64,000 nt of DNA from Onchidella celtica (lineage: Eukaryota > Mollusca > Gastropoda > Systellommatophora > Onchidiidae), in the NCBI GenBank assembly GCA_963931925.1, contig OZ007569.1:42929521-42993520 (forward strand). Reading direction: 5' to 3'. The position numbers and the translations under genes were made by a program. Below, one piece after another: positions 1 to 11,000 of the stretch; positions within the stretch are counted from its first letter, which is position 1, and every line of letters starts with the position of its first letter. A model generated the notes under the pieces. That model searched no databases. It was given only the letters and a program-made list of their open reading frames with translations, and was not told the origin of the DNA.

Positions 1-1042
1 TTTACCATCTAGATACTGTAAAATTGTTGCTGGCAAGTCTGAGGTCTGGGAATGGAATTTTTATCTCTGCCAGATCCATTTCTAGTCCAACTGTTGCCAA
101 TTTTGTCAGCTGCTTGATTTGTTTTCTATGCCAATAATGACCCAGGATCAAGCAACAATTGATTTCTTTTCCTTTTTCACACTGTCAGAACATTCTTTGT
201 AAAAGTGAAATGATTTTGGGGCTTTAACCACCTGGTGGTTAGGGGCCTTCAGACAGACAAACACATCTGACATATCTGTACTGTTCCAAGAGTGAAGATA
301 GCATGGGGTGAGGGGAGTGACTTGGGTGGGGCTGGGCCTAGCACATGAATACTCCAGTCAGACAGAGGGACCACTCTGTAGGTTAGCCGCAACTGTCTCT
401 CCTTTTTTTTTTTTTTTTTGGAAAGATGAGTACAGAATCCGCGATGTCAGGGGCCAAGGCCAAAAACTGGATTTCTACTCACTCTTAATCTCTTGTTTTG
501 ATTAGCATTGTTTTCTCTCTCTTTCCACCTCCCTCTCCCCAATTTCTCTTTTTGCATCTGCCTTATTCCCATCTAATTAATTTCCAAACCGAATGCATAT
601 CAAATGTGTAGCCGCCCGACAAAATGAGACACATTTCGGCACTACCTGATTCAAGAAAATCGTTAAAAGGCATCAGAGGGTCAATTTTATCAATTTTGCA
701 TTTTCAGTGTTTTTGAAAAGTTACTTACTATCCTTTTCCAAATGATAATCCTATTTGAGAAGGGTAAATGCCTCAAAATTGACTTTGAATTGAGTCATCA
801 TCAATAATTTTGACTAAAAGCTGAAACTTTAAACACGTTTTTCTCAAAACTGTGGTTGTGTCACTTCCTGTCTTTGGGACGCCATATCTTCTCTACTCAT
901 TAAATTACAGCAATATTTTTTTTACCATATGAATGGACTTTGAAAAACCTATTTGGCGATACCAATATCTCCATTCCACCAAAATGCACGAAATGCCTCA
1001 TTTTGACGGATGGCTACACAAATACAGTTTTCCATACACAGG

Positions 1043-1290
1043 GGTTATCGAGGGGAGCAAAAAAAAAGTTCATAGTATTGTACCGACATAACAACATTTT
1101 TAAAAGATTGCCTGAAACTTCGATGAATACAATAGTTCCATATAAAAGTGATTGAGTTAGATTAGTTGACTGCTAAGAAAATTAATTTTACTATTATTGA
1201 AACTGTTATTCCGGCTGCGGCATTGAGCAAAAAAAGTGGCCACTTTGCATTACAATGAAATACTTCCCCCACTAATTTTTTTTATAATAA
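1043..1290 (+). repeat. Dispersed repeat family copy A (5'-truncated)
   Basis: Diverged copy of the repeat seen best at 37014-37875. Shared landmarks in order are GGGGAGC..AAA..TTCATAGTATTGTAC, the AAAATTAATTTTA block, 'gcattgagcaaaaaaag', and the terminal 'CCCACTAATTTTTTTTATAATA'. The structured head seen in other copies is missing. Confidence 0.55.
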
Positions 1291-1292
1291 GA

Positions 1293-1361
1293 TAGAGTGG
1301 CTGAATGGTTTGGCAGGGCAGATGGTACCTTAGCAGAGGTTCAGTCCCCACCCCATTCACA
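1293..1361 (+). repeat. tRNA-derived SINE head
   Basis: tRNA-like sequence with an A-box-like GTGGCTGAATGGTT and a B-box-like GGTTCAGTCCCC about 35 bases on, as in Leu/Ser tRNAs. It lies immediately downstream of dispersed repeat copy A. No cloverleaf is intact, so this is a SINE head and not a tRNA gene. Confidence 0.5.
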
Positions 1362-1581
1362 TATCTTTCTTCTTTCTCGTACTCCCATTTCTTTTTTAAG
1401 CACTAACTAGGCATACACTCTTTAGCGCCTTATTTTTCTCTGGTTAGTTTCCCAGTGTCCATGCCCCACCCAATTCACGTGTCCTTCTTCTTTCTTTCAC
1501 TCTCGCTTTTTTTCAGCACTAACTAGGCATACATTTCTAAAAGCCTTCTCTTGTCTGTGGTTAACTTCCTAGAGTCCTGTC
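1346..1581 (+). repeat. Two tandem copies of a 118-bp unit
   Basis: Units begin at 1346 and 1464 with CCCCACCC(C/A)ATTCAC. Both contain a CTTCTTTCT tract, GCACTAACTAGGCATACA and a 'ctctggtta'-like end. The duplicated block follows the SINE head and is probably its body in tandem. Confidence 0.6.
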
Positions 1582-1726
1582 TCCCGCAAGCATCTGCTTA
1601 CCTTCTTTACTTACTGCATCTGGCAGCACCATTTTTGTTTTGATTGATATTGTGCTTGGAGCTGTTTCCATGGCTGGACACTCCATTATGCATCAAAGAC
1701 ACACCATGATCAGAGTGGAGGCTCAC

Positions 1727-1832
1727 CTGAACTAGCTGTTTGGCATCTTCCAGGTCAGACTGTGTCAGTAGGAACAACAGATAGTCCAGCATCACCTCAA
1801 CCACTGCCAGTTTTCGTAGCACATACACCTGC
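1727..1832 (-). CDS. TAF1A-like exon d
   Basis: 106-nt exon after acceptor CGACAG, with donor GTGAGC at 1726-1721. The first base completes a Lys codon. The exon then reads QVYVLRKLAVVEVMLDYL and LLTQSDLEDAKQLVQ. It ends in phase 0. Confidence 0.6.
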
Positions 1833-4800
1833 CTGTCGAAAGACAAATTTCCCATCTTGCAAGATAACATTTAAGAAGTACAGTAATATTTTTCTTTTTA
1901 TTATTGGCTAGAACAGCAGCAAGATCTGCAATTATAAACTGACTTCCTCCAAACTATAAAGAAAAATAAGAAAACACAGTACTGCTATTGTCAGCAATGA
2001 TCTCCATACTGTTTGTTTGCAATTAGAGTTTTTGAACTCGTGGAGCTGTCGTAGATTTGTTTTTTTAAGCCAGACCTCATGTAGCTGGAAGATTGTTATA
2101 TACTTTGGATTTTACAGCATTCTATTGTAGTTATGACCATAGTGTTTCAGACTGATAACAACAGCGTAGAAATTCTAAGCATCATATGTACTTCCAGGAG
2201 AGACCACGATATATTTACAACCTGCTCATCCTCTACTAAATGTCATGAAAAGAAGGCAGTAAAATCACTGAAAATTATATCTAGAAGTCAACATCATTTG
2301 AGCTTTAATGCATCTCTTCTACAAAGAATAAACTTATAATGATTGAATTCAAAAAAACTGACTCTTGTCACTAACAGGACAGAAAATACTCTGCATCTAG
2401 TCTATCACAAATTCAGTTTAAAAACAAATAAAAAGAGAATTCTAAAAATGCGATCTTTTTACTTCTGACAGCTGGAGTTACTTATTTTCAAATGAAGCTA
2501 TAAAAAAATATGGTTCCATCACAACTTCAAATTTTGCTATGCAAAATAAAACGTCTTACTTGACAAACTGTTCCACTAATCGACGGCTGCGTCTCTCATC
2601 CTGGTACAGACATGCCAGTCCAACCTAAAGAGAATGAAGACAAACAAGTCTCAGGCAGTAAAAAATAAGTTGTTGTTTTTTTTAGTTTCTAGATAGGGCA
2701 AGATTAGATTCCCTGAGCTCTAAAGCTTTGTTTTCTTGTGGAAGAAAACAGAATGGCAAAAATTCATCCATTACTCAAAAAGAGCATGTCATTCTATGTG
2801 CATGGGAACTGTGATGAAGATGGCATGTGGAAATGCCAAAAAGAAATTTTTTTTGCGGAAGACAGCAACCGTTTTTGCTTTTTCTTCATAGTAATCATTA
2901 TCATAGTAAAACTTTTTCCTTTTTTTTTTTCAGTATGAGGTGCAGGGGAATTAGTCTGAAGACAATCAGATCTTCACTGTCTAAAATTTCGAAGGCAGAA
3001 AAACTCATGGAGCTAGTCAGAGAGAAGGAAAGCCTACATGGAGTCAGAATTTCAGACCATAAAAACTCGGAGTTACACAAAAATATTTAGGGGTACATCA
3101 ACCATGCCATGGGTCATGATGACATGACTGATGAGTGTGTATTTTATCCTTCACTTCATTCAGTAGACTTTGTATGTGAAAGAGGAGAGAATCTTGATAG
3201 ATTACAGAAGAATCTGCTGCTAAAGCAAATTATGTTTTCCATTATTTTGATCGTTTTCCCTTTCCCTACACATACACACGCACACACACACACATTTTAT
3301 GTCATCTCTGCATGTGGAGGACATTGCCATTGCTGAACACATGAAAATACAACTTCAATTAGGTAAAATTTTGTTCCCACAGTTAACACTATTCCTCCCA
3401 AGTATTTTTCACATGAGTGTTTTCCCCTGCCCAAGTAATTTTTGTCAAATTTGACCTCTGTGCGGTTGGTATAGAAAAAATAGCATAAAATGATTACTTA
3501 TTGATTGTTTTTTTAAAATTTTTTGTGCTAAAAGTACAGAATTGGTTACTGTTTAATATAAAACTTGTTTTTGTCATATTTCAATGCAGAGAATTTTTGT
3601 GTGGAGTTGCAAAACGAAAAAAGTACAAAATTATAAAATGTTGACAACATCAATGATTTCAGAATCACTAGAACCATCTGCAACAAGTTCTTCATCACTG
3701 TCGTCCTCCATCATCTCTTCATTACTGTGACTATCCAAGAAGATTTCATGCAAAGTTTCGGATGTTGACAAAAATTTTGAAAACTTGCCTCGCCGTGGTT
3801 AGAATCGCGAAAAAATACAGTTAATTGCACGAAAACAGTTCCCTATTATTATTAGAGTAGCGTCCCTTCGATATCCATCAAGGGAAATCATTGTGAATAA
3901 AAACTACAGACTGTAAACTACTGTAGAGTAACGAAACCTCAAAAATGGGTAATACTCGTACGGGCGGCCGCGTCGCAAATTGGAGAACGGGTAATACCCG
4001 TTCACGGGAGGAAATGTGTTAATTGTGGGTTTAATGCATAGCATCACAAGTGTGATGAAAAAAATTTTAGGAAGGAAAAAAAAAAAAGAACATTTAAAGA
4101 TTGCTGCACAAATATTTCACATGCATTTGGTGAATTGGCAACCACCTTCAACCAGGCTTATCTCAAGGAAAAAATAATCATATCATGATGTAGACATGCT
4201 GTCTAGTGACCATTGGGATCGTTAGAATACATCCACATATACCTTCCAGATGGTGCTGTCCGTGCCTTTTGGTTCTTTTGTCAACACTTGTACAAGCTTA
4301 AGAGCTTCAGACCACTCGTGGCTGAGGATGCTCTCTCTCAACAGGTGCATGAATCGTGGCACAACATTGCTGAAATTGACCTGGGTCCTTATTGGGCTTT
4401 TCAAGTGATAATAGTCTGGACGAAGAAAAAATATGATGACAAATGTTTCTTTTAAACAAACATAAGGTATATTTTCAGGTTTCAAATGAGACTAATGAGC
4501 ACAGAATTTTATTTCACAAAAAATGGTGTTAAATACAACATTTTACTTTTAGAGCAACAATTTCCTTCCTTTAAGTGACACTGAAATCTTCAACTTCAAA
4601 TTGGAGTTAATGTCCACCACCAAGCCAGTATAACAATGATCACATGATGTTTAATGCTATAATCTGAAAAAAATGTTGGAATTACAACATTCAAGCTGCT
4701 AAGTGTATTACACATGTAAACCTGTACTTCATTCTGTATTCCTGTTTTTAAAATTTAACTGATTTAATGGCCTCTGACAATCAAATGATGCATTAAATGA

Positions 4801-7800
4801 AATATTTTAATCTTCAGCCATAAATATCAGACCTCATATAAATCCTACCATTCTGTTATCAGCTGCCAATGTGTTTATTGTAGAAAAAAACTAATGTCAA
4901 AATTGTCTTGTTTTTGTTGTAGTCTTCTTCCTTATCTTTGGTAGCGCATTCAAAAGCCAATCCCATAGCTAGCTAGCAAGATTTGAACATTTAAGTACAA
5001 GTCCATCATGCATTCTGGCATATGGTCTGCTTTATAGTTTGTATTATGGGAACATGCACCAAAACTACTAAATTTTAATCACACTTTTGTCATATAATGG
5101 GCAGGTATTTATGGAAATTTTTTGCTCAGAAATAAAAACATTAAAAAAAAAACTTTAATAAGTTTCTTGCCTCCCACATCCTGGGTCGTTTGAAAATAAA
5201 AACAATGAATTTTACATAACTTGAATCTTAGTTATACTTTCAATTTTAAATGCCACTGTCTACTATAGGGAACTGATCCTTGTGACAGTATTTTTATAAG
5301 CTACGCCTTGGAAGATGTTCAACTTTTGTGCATGACAATTACTTTTGTTTCCACAGACAAAGGAACTTCACAAATGAAACCAATTTGACAAACGAAGTGC
5401 TTATTCCCAAGTTCCTCCAGCCTAAGGGGTCTGCAGTAGTGCAATGACTAGCATCTGCGGTTATCAGTCAGAGACAATGGGTTCGATCCCATGCCGAAGC
5501 TTTTTTTTTTTCTTTTTTAAACCTAGTACTGCTCATCATCATCATCATCATCATTGCCTTTCTCACCCTGGATCAGGGTATAGGCCACCAACAAACACTT
5601 TCCATCCCTCTCTATCATGGGCCAGTCTCTTTACATTATTCCAAGTCTTTCCGCTTCGTTGCACATCATTTTCTCTGGCTCTTCTCCACGTTCCGCGCGG
5701 CCTTCCTCTTGATCTCTTGCCCTGGGGATTCCAATCCAATACCTTCTTCGTGATGCTGTTTCCTGGCCTCCTGAGAGTGTGGCCGATCCATCTCCATCGC
5801 CTCCTACCAATTTCCTCTCTGACTGGGCTCTGTCTTGTTCTTTTCCATACAATTTCATTGCTGACCTTGTCTGTCCATCTGATCTTAAGTAGCTTCCTCA
5901 AACATCTGTTGATGAAAACTTGGATTCTCTTTATGCAGGCCTGGGACGCATTCCAAGTCTCACATCCATACAACAGGACTGACTTCACGTTCGAGTTGAA
6001 TATCCTCAGCTTTGTTTTTAGAGATATATCCTTGGTTCTCCAAATCTTGCTTAAGGACGTGAAAGCTGCCTGTGCCTTTCCAATTCGTGCTTTGACTTCT
6101 GCCTCTGTTCCTCCCTTATTGTCAATGATACTACCAAGATAGCAGAAGGACTCTACATCTTCCAGTGGTTGATCTCCTACTCTGACTTGTGCGCTTGGGG
6201 GTGCAACAATTTTTAGGACCTTCGACTTCGCAGGATGTATCCTCAATCCAATAGATTCTGAAATTTTGTTTAGAGCTGTAGTCTTTGCTTGCATCTGGTC
6301 GTGTGTGTGCGACAATAGTGCCAAGTCATCTGCAAAATCTAGATCGTCCAGCTGTGTCCATGGGGTCCATTGTATGCCATTTCTTCCTCCACTGGTGGTT
6401 TCTTTCATAAGCCAATCAATCACCAGGACAAACAGAAATGGGGACAGCAAACAACCCTGCCTAACACCAGTCTTGATATCAAAGCTGTCAGTAAGCTCGC
6501 CATCGTGTACGACTCTGCAACTTGTCCCCTCGTACATGCTCTTGATAAGGTTCACCATCTTCTCTGGGATTCCATAATGTCTCAATATTCTCCACAGTGT
6601 TTCTCTATCGATGCTATCAAAGGCCTTCTCGTAGTCAAGGAAGTTCACTATCAGTTGGGAGTTCCACTCTAGCGACTGCTCTACTATGATTCTCAGCGTG
6701 GCGATCTGGTCGGTGGTTGATCGATTACTCCTGAAACCAGCTTGCTCCTCACGAAGTTTTGGGTCTGTTGCATTCTGTATTCGCTTGAGAATAATCCGGT
6801 TGAAAACCTTTCCTGCTCATAATTAGTAATATTAGGAATCATTGTTTTTTTTGTTTTTCTAAGGGTTTTGCAAAATCAATATCAAGGAGAAACAGATCAT
6901 TACTAGTGTGCTCCAGATTACTTCTTTTATTTATTCCTGTTCATTGCATGGGACAGTCGCCAATTAGAAATAAAAAGTGTAAATCGAATATTTGGCATGT
7001 AAATGATTTCTTTAAGTCAGTGTGAACTGAAAATTTCATCTCTCTCTATGGTAACATAGACCTATCCTGTATTTTACTGAAAATATAATTTGGGGGTCTT
7101 CTGCTTCAGCTATTTGTTGTTTTGTTTTATTACCTTTTTGTTAGCAAGGCTGCTTAGCTCATTTTTATTTGCTCTTCGGACTTTCACTGTGATTGCAAAC
7201 CTAACAAAATTGGCTAATAATATCATCTAAACAAAACAAAAGAATCCTCTTCACAACAAAAATTTTATACCCTGGAGCAAAGCAACGATGATCAATGGGG
7301 GAAAAGGCAGAAAAAAAGTTGCAAAAAAATTTTTTTTTTAAATTGTCAGCTCTTGCGGAGATCTGAACACCCCTTACCGACTCAGCAGGCGAGTTTACCA
7401 ATTAGCATGCGACTGCGGAACCTGGGTAAAGGGATTCTCTAATGCTAAAGAGGACATGATAACCAATAAGTATCATTAAAAAAAGACAACCTGCTGCATC
7501 ATTACAGTAAGAAACATCGTGCGTTACTCCGAATCGAGCCATCTTACTGAGTGAAGAGCTTAATTATTCAACGAAACGAGCCAGATTTGAGATCTAAAGG
7601 AGCCCTTCCTAAATGAAAACCACAAAACCAAAAATCCATCTGCGAATAAGATCTGGATCTAATTTGTAGACATCTGCGAATAAGCATTTAGCTTTTGACA
7701 AAATGTGCAAAAGAAACCTATTACAAACCTTTCATTTAATTTCCATTAATTGGACTGTGTTATGCACTAGCTGCATAACATTAAAAAAAAATATTATTAC

Positions 7801-8032
7801 TATGCAATGAGCATTAGAATAACACCAAGCTTATTTAAAAACAATTGCACTTCCAGTTCCATGTTTACTGATGACACACACCTGACCAAGTCCAACAAAT
7901 GCAACATTTACCTGATATACGCCTTGAGCTCTGTGTAAAAAAACTTAACATCTCAAGCAGACTTTCCTGTTTTGCTTTGTCCTCTTGAGTAAGTGAGGAT
8001 GGATCAGGGTCCAAAAGAAGAAATATTTCATT
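1727..8032 (-). CDS. TAF1A: TAF1A-like gene, four internal exons
   Basis: Four exons on the minus strand join in one open frame of 155 codons: 8032-7912, 4415-4243, 2624-2560 and 1832-1727. Every junction is AG/GT and the phases agree (1, 0, 2, 0). The joined protein has helical HAT/TPR-like segments such as LLRESILSHEWSEALKL, then IWK, then LLTQSDLEDAKQLV. From memory of the family, TAF1A (TAFI48), a subunit of the SL1/TIF-IB factor that recruits RNA polymerase I to rDNA promoters, has the same order: a 'HQW..AA' helix, IIWK, and about 56 residues later a DAK helix. The spacing from IWK to DAK matches without gaps. The start exon and the C-terminal half are not identified; a weak candidate next exon is 109-6, which stays open in phase. 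The assignment rests on motif spacing, not on a search. The protein should be nuclear or nucleolar. Confidence 0.6.
2560..2624 (-). CDS. TAF1A-like exon c
   Basis: Small 65-nt exon between acceptor CTTTAG and donor GTAAGA. It encodes VGLACLYQDERRSRRLVEQF plus Val and two bases (AA). It is too short for an ORF scan and was found by splice sites and frame. Confidence 0.6.
3387..4018 (-). mobile_element. Internally deleted piggyBac-like element (632 bp)
   Basis: Both ends are flanked by TTAA (3383-3386 and 4019-4022). The termini are inverted and alike: CACTATTCCTCCC on the left and, on the minus strand, CACATTTCCTCCC on the right. TTAA target duplication is the hallmark of piggyBac-type insertion (established knowledge). 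On the minus strand at about 3790-3630 a short reading frame is rich in Asp, Glu and Ser (EEMMEDDSDEELVADGSSD) and ends in a stop. This resembles the acidic N-terminal region of PGBD-type transposases. The catalytic domain is absent, so it is non-autonomous. It lies in a TAF1A-like intron. The family call is inferred from ends plus acidic head. Confidence 0.55.
4243..4415 (-). CDS. TAF1A-like exon b
   Basis: 173-nt exon after acceptor TCCAG and before donor GTATAT. It encodes 58 residues from DYYHLKSPIRTQ to STIWK, and a full codon ends at the donor. This exon has the strongest family resemblance (HLLRESILSHEWSEAL). Confidence 0.65.
5425..5522 (+). repeat. tRNA-derived SINE
   Basis: tRNA-like head containing TGCAATGACTAGCATCTGCG and the B box GGGTTCGATCCCA at 5479-5491, followed by a poly-T run. 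It abuts the 3' microsatellite of the minus-strand LINE that follows, with only about 15 bases between. Confidence 0.55.
5532..6817 (-). mobile_element. RTE-like LINE, 5'-truncated
   Basis: Minus-strand reverse transcriptase fragment. It begins in the fingers region (EEQAGFRSNRSTTDQIATLR), runs through NFLDYEKAFDSIDRETL, GVRQGCLLSPFLF and the catalytic FADD box, and ends in a typical RTE C-terminus (GHTLRRPGN, RGRPRGTWRR, GWKVFVGGLYPDPG). It stays open for 361 residues (5563-6648) and further up to about 6817, where homology stops abruptly, so endonuclease and early RT are lost. A (CAT)n microsatellite at 5532-5552 is the 3' tail, as known for RTE elements. It is not functional because of the 5' truncation. 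It lies in a TAF1A-like intron. Confidence 0.85.
7330..7424 (-). repeat. tRNA-derived SINE head
   Basis: On the minus strand the sequence reads GCATGCTAATTGGTAAAC, then CTGCTGAGTCGGTAAGGGG, then the B-box-like GTGTTCAGATCTCC, followed by a poly-A stretch. The arrangement is like a Leu/Ser tRNA with a long variable arm. Confidence 0.45.
7912..8032 (-). CDS. TAF1A-like exon a
   Basis: 121-nt exon. The acceptor is CCCCAG just above 8032 and the donor GTAAAT is at 7911-7906. It encodes NEIFLLLDPDPSSLTQED and ends ..SSRRIS plus one base, whose codon is completed as Asp by the next exon. There is no in-frame ATG early in the exon, so at least one upstream exon is missing from this model. Confidence 0.55.
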
Positions 8033-8039
8033 CTGGGGA

Positions 8040-11000
8040 AAATAAATTCAACATCATTTTCATATTACAAGCAAAATAAAAACATCTACTCAACTGATAG
8101 ATAAAGGTAATAATGTCCGGTCCATTTTTCACATTAACTGACATAAGACCAGACACTCCAGATTCTATCTATATTTAAATCTGCAGCTTAATTTCAGTCT
8201 CTGGCTGCTTTCACTTTTTTTTTTTCAATTAAAAAATTTTATGTTTCATCATGGTAAAGCCAAAGTGCTGGATATCGAGATCTAGACTCTAGATCTTGTC
8301 TAGAATCTAGATCTATTTATGACTGTTCCAATCTCTAGATCTAAATATCCTCACACTTGCAATGCCTGATTCTTGATGATTGAAATCAATTAACTGGCGG
8401 CAGACAGTTGCTTTGAAAAGGAAGGGCTAAACACATTTGTAGAATAAAATGCTTGGAGTCTGCTAGATCTAGATCTAGACTCTTATCTACTGACTGGGGA
8501 ATGTGGAAAGAGAAAAACAACAAAATTCAACGCATGCAGTTATATTTTCCAACCCCGTTTCTCCCTGCATCCAGCCATACTCTTCCACTTCTGCATTACC
8601 AATTTGTCTAACTCCTTTGTAACTTCTCGGCTGGCCATTCTTTATTAGGTGTCGCTGGGATTTCAACTGGACTTTTTGAACTTCGTGCACCTGTTTCAAT
8701 AGTTGCGAGTTATGTCTTTATTGTCACCCCTCTTTTATCAAAGGAGTTAAATTTGTATAAGGTTTGTTGTTACCAGATTTTTACTCACTTATTCAACACA
8801 ATAAATGTCTTTAACTATAGAAGCTCAAGTGCTTCATTTCTGTTGGTTGCATTAGCCAAATCTCGTGGTGGTTCCTAGTATACGACATGGGTTTCGTTCA
8901 TAAATACTGATTTACATAATTAGTATCAGCACCGATGTAAAAAAAAAATAATTTAAAAAGTCACAGTGACATTTTTGGCAAATTGGCAATTTAAAATAGG
9001 CAAAGAACTGAAGCATGGACGGGATGGACTTTAGCTATCACATAATAACATCCTTGATTTGTGGGCTTTTGAGTCATTCCTCATTCTATCCTCCCCGCCC
9101 CCACCAAAAAATCGATGGAGGGGGAAAGAAGATACACATAAGATGCTCCCCGCCCCTTTTCTTTCTCCTTAATTTTCTTCCTCTCATTTTTTTGTTGTAG
9201 ATTTTCGATTTATTTGACGTAACGTACTTGAAAAATTGGGCCTTTAGGGCCTATAAATTACAAAAATGCTTTATCAGTTACTATAATTGAGCCACTGTGA
9301 ACAAATTAAGTTTGAAGGGAAATTATCTACATTTTGCCCTCCCCCCCCCCCCCCCATCAATAATTTAACATAAATTCCTACCTCTTTTTTGCTTATAGCA
9401 GAAAGTGATGGGAATTCACATTTTCTGAGTGATTTTTAGATAAAAATCATAGTACATGTATATAAAGGGAATTATGGAGAGCTTTGGAGTTACACCAGTG
9501 ATGTCAATCTCGAAGAAACGAAATTAACCTGGCACTTTAGAGTTGTATGACTTGGACCATTATACTCACTTGATAGATTAAAACCTTTCATTTTGACAGT
9601 GTGGTGTTCATAACTCGAAAATGATATAAACTGGACTTAGACCGGTATTGTTTTCAGTGGCTCAAGTAGTACCGGTATCAAGAACAGACACAAGATACCG
9701 AGAAGAACCACTCCTCCTCATGGGATAATTATGTCTGCAAAACTATGCGCCCATTTTCCTCAGTGTCACGAGTAACACCGCTGTGACTCTGAGCTGTTTG
9801 GACAGTATATAATTGAACTTGGGAATGAATGGGTCTTAATTTCACAGTTTGAGTCTGAAGCAACAAACTTATGAAGTTATCGTGGTGGAAGGAAGTGCTG
9901 TAGCCTATCGGAGTCCTTTTCTTTTACAGAAATAATTTCATGCAGAGAGCAAGCGATTTAAAGTGTGTAATGTTTGGCTACTATATTATGACAAACAAGC
10001 TTCTATACGTTTGTCCACATCTATAAAATACATAGTTTATTTGTTTGTGTGTTAGCGTTTTATTCTGAAACTGCCAGAGATAGACGCCTAAAATCAATAT
10101 ATTCTGATTCAGTATCACCCAGGGAAGGTTTATCACTTATCTAGCTGAACGGACTAAAAAAAAAAAATTGCAAAAGTGTCAAAGAGCACAATAATGTGGA
10201 GGTCGCCTGGCTGTTAGCCAGCAGTGTGTTGTTGTTCACAACAAAGCCTGTGCGCAATAACGCGCTTCGTAGAGAGTAAATCAGAACCTGGTGTGAGATC
10301 ATGTACCGGTACCGCAAACAGCTTATAGTACACACTATACACTGTGTACGATAGAAGCACTTTGTAGTACGGTAGTTCTGGCCTCCACGGTTAGAATATT
10401 GAAGAAAAATTACAAAAATGGAGAAGGGGAGGGGGGAGAGAAGGAGGGGAGGGGAAGAGGAGAGGAGAGAGAGGATGAGGGTGGAATGGGAAGGAGAGGG
10501 AGCGATGGAAGGGGAGGGGAGCAAGAGGGAGGGGGAAGATTGAGAGGGCGGTTTGTCCTGAGTATCATCGAGTACCTCTGTCAGTCACATATATCATAAT
10601 ATCCCAAGAGGTTGAAGAGCTAGCTGGGTACTTTGAGCTGTCTAATTACATTTACTAAACTCATTCACACAAAAACTCGCCCATACAACAATTCAAATCT
10701 GAATGAAACGAAAGCAATTAAGATGTAATGCCGATAAGTACGACTATTTCCTAAAGGATGAATGAACAATTATTGTACGTCCTGGATTCACTTCCTTGTC
10801 AATATTAAATGTATTACAAATCATTCTGCCATTGCGCCAATAGTGGAATCGGCATTCAGCACACCCATGCTGTTGATACTTTGTTGTGGCATCTGCGTGT
10901 GTTTTACAAAAATGATAATCACGATAAAAACAATTTCCTCGACTTGGTCTTTGTCCTACAAAGTAGCTTCAAATTCATTTAAATGAAAATAAATAAATAA

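Noticed and set aside
6-109. Possible further TAF1A-like exon on the minus strand
   Set aside because: It is open in the right phase with AG and GT at its ends, but its polypyrimidine tract is weak and the residues show no family resemblance.
5444-6142. 232-residue plus-strand frame
   Set aside because: It is antisense to the RTE-like reverse transcriptase and starts in a SINE and poly-T.
8487-8699. Minus-strand frame upstream of the TAF1A-like exons (KQVHEVQKVQLKSQRH..)
   Set aside because: No good donor site ends it and nothing ties it to the TAF1A N-terminus.
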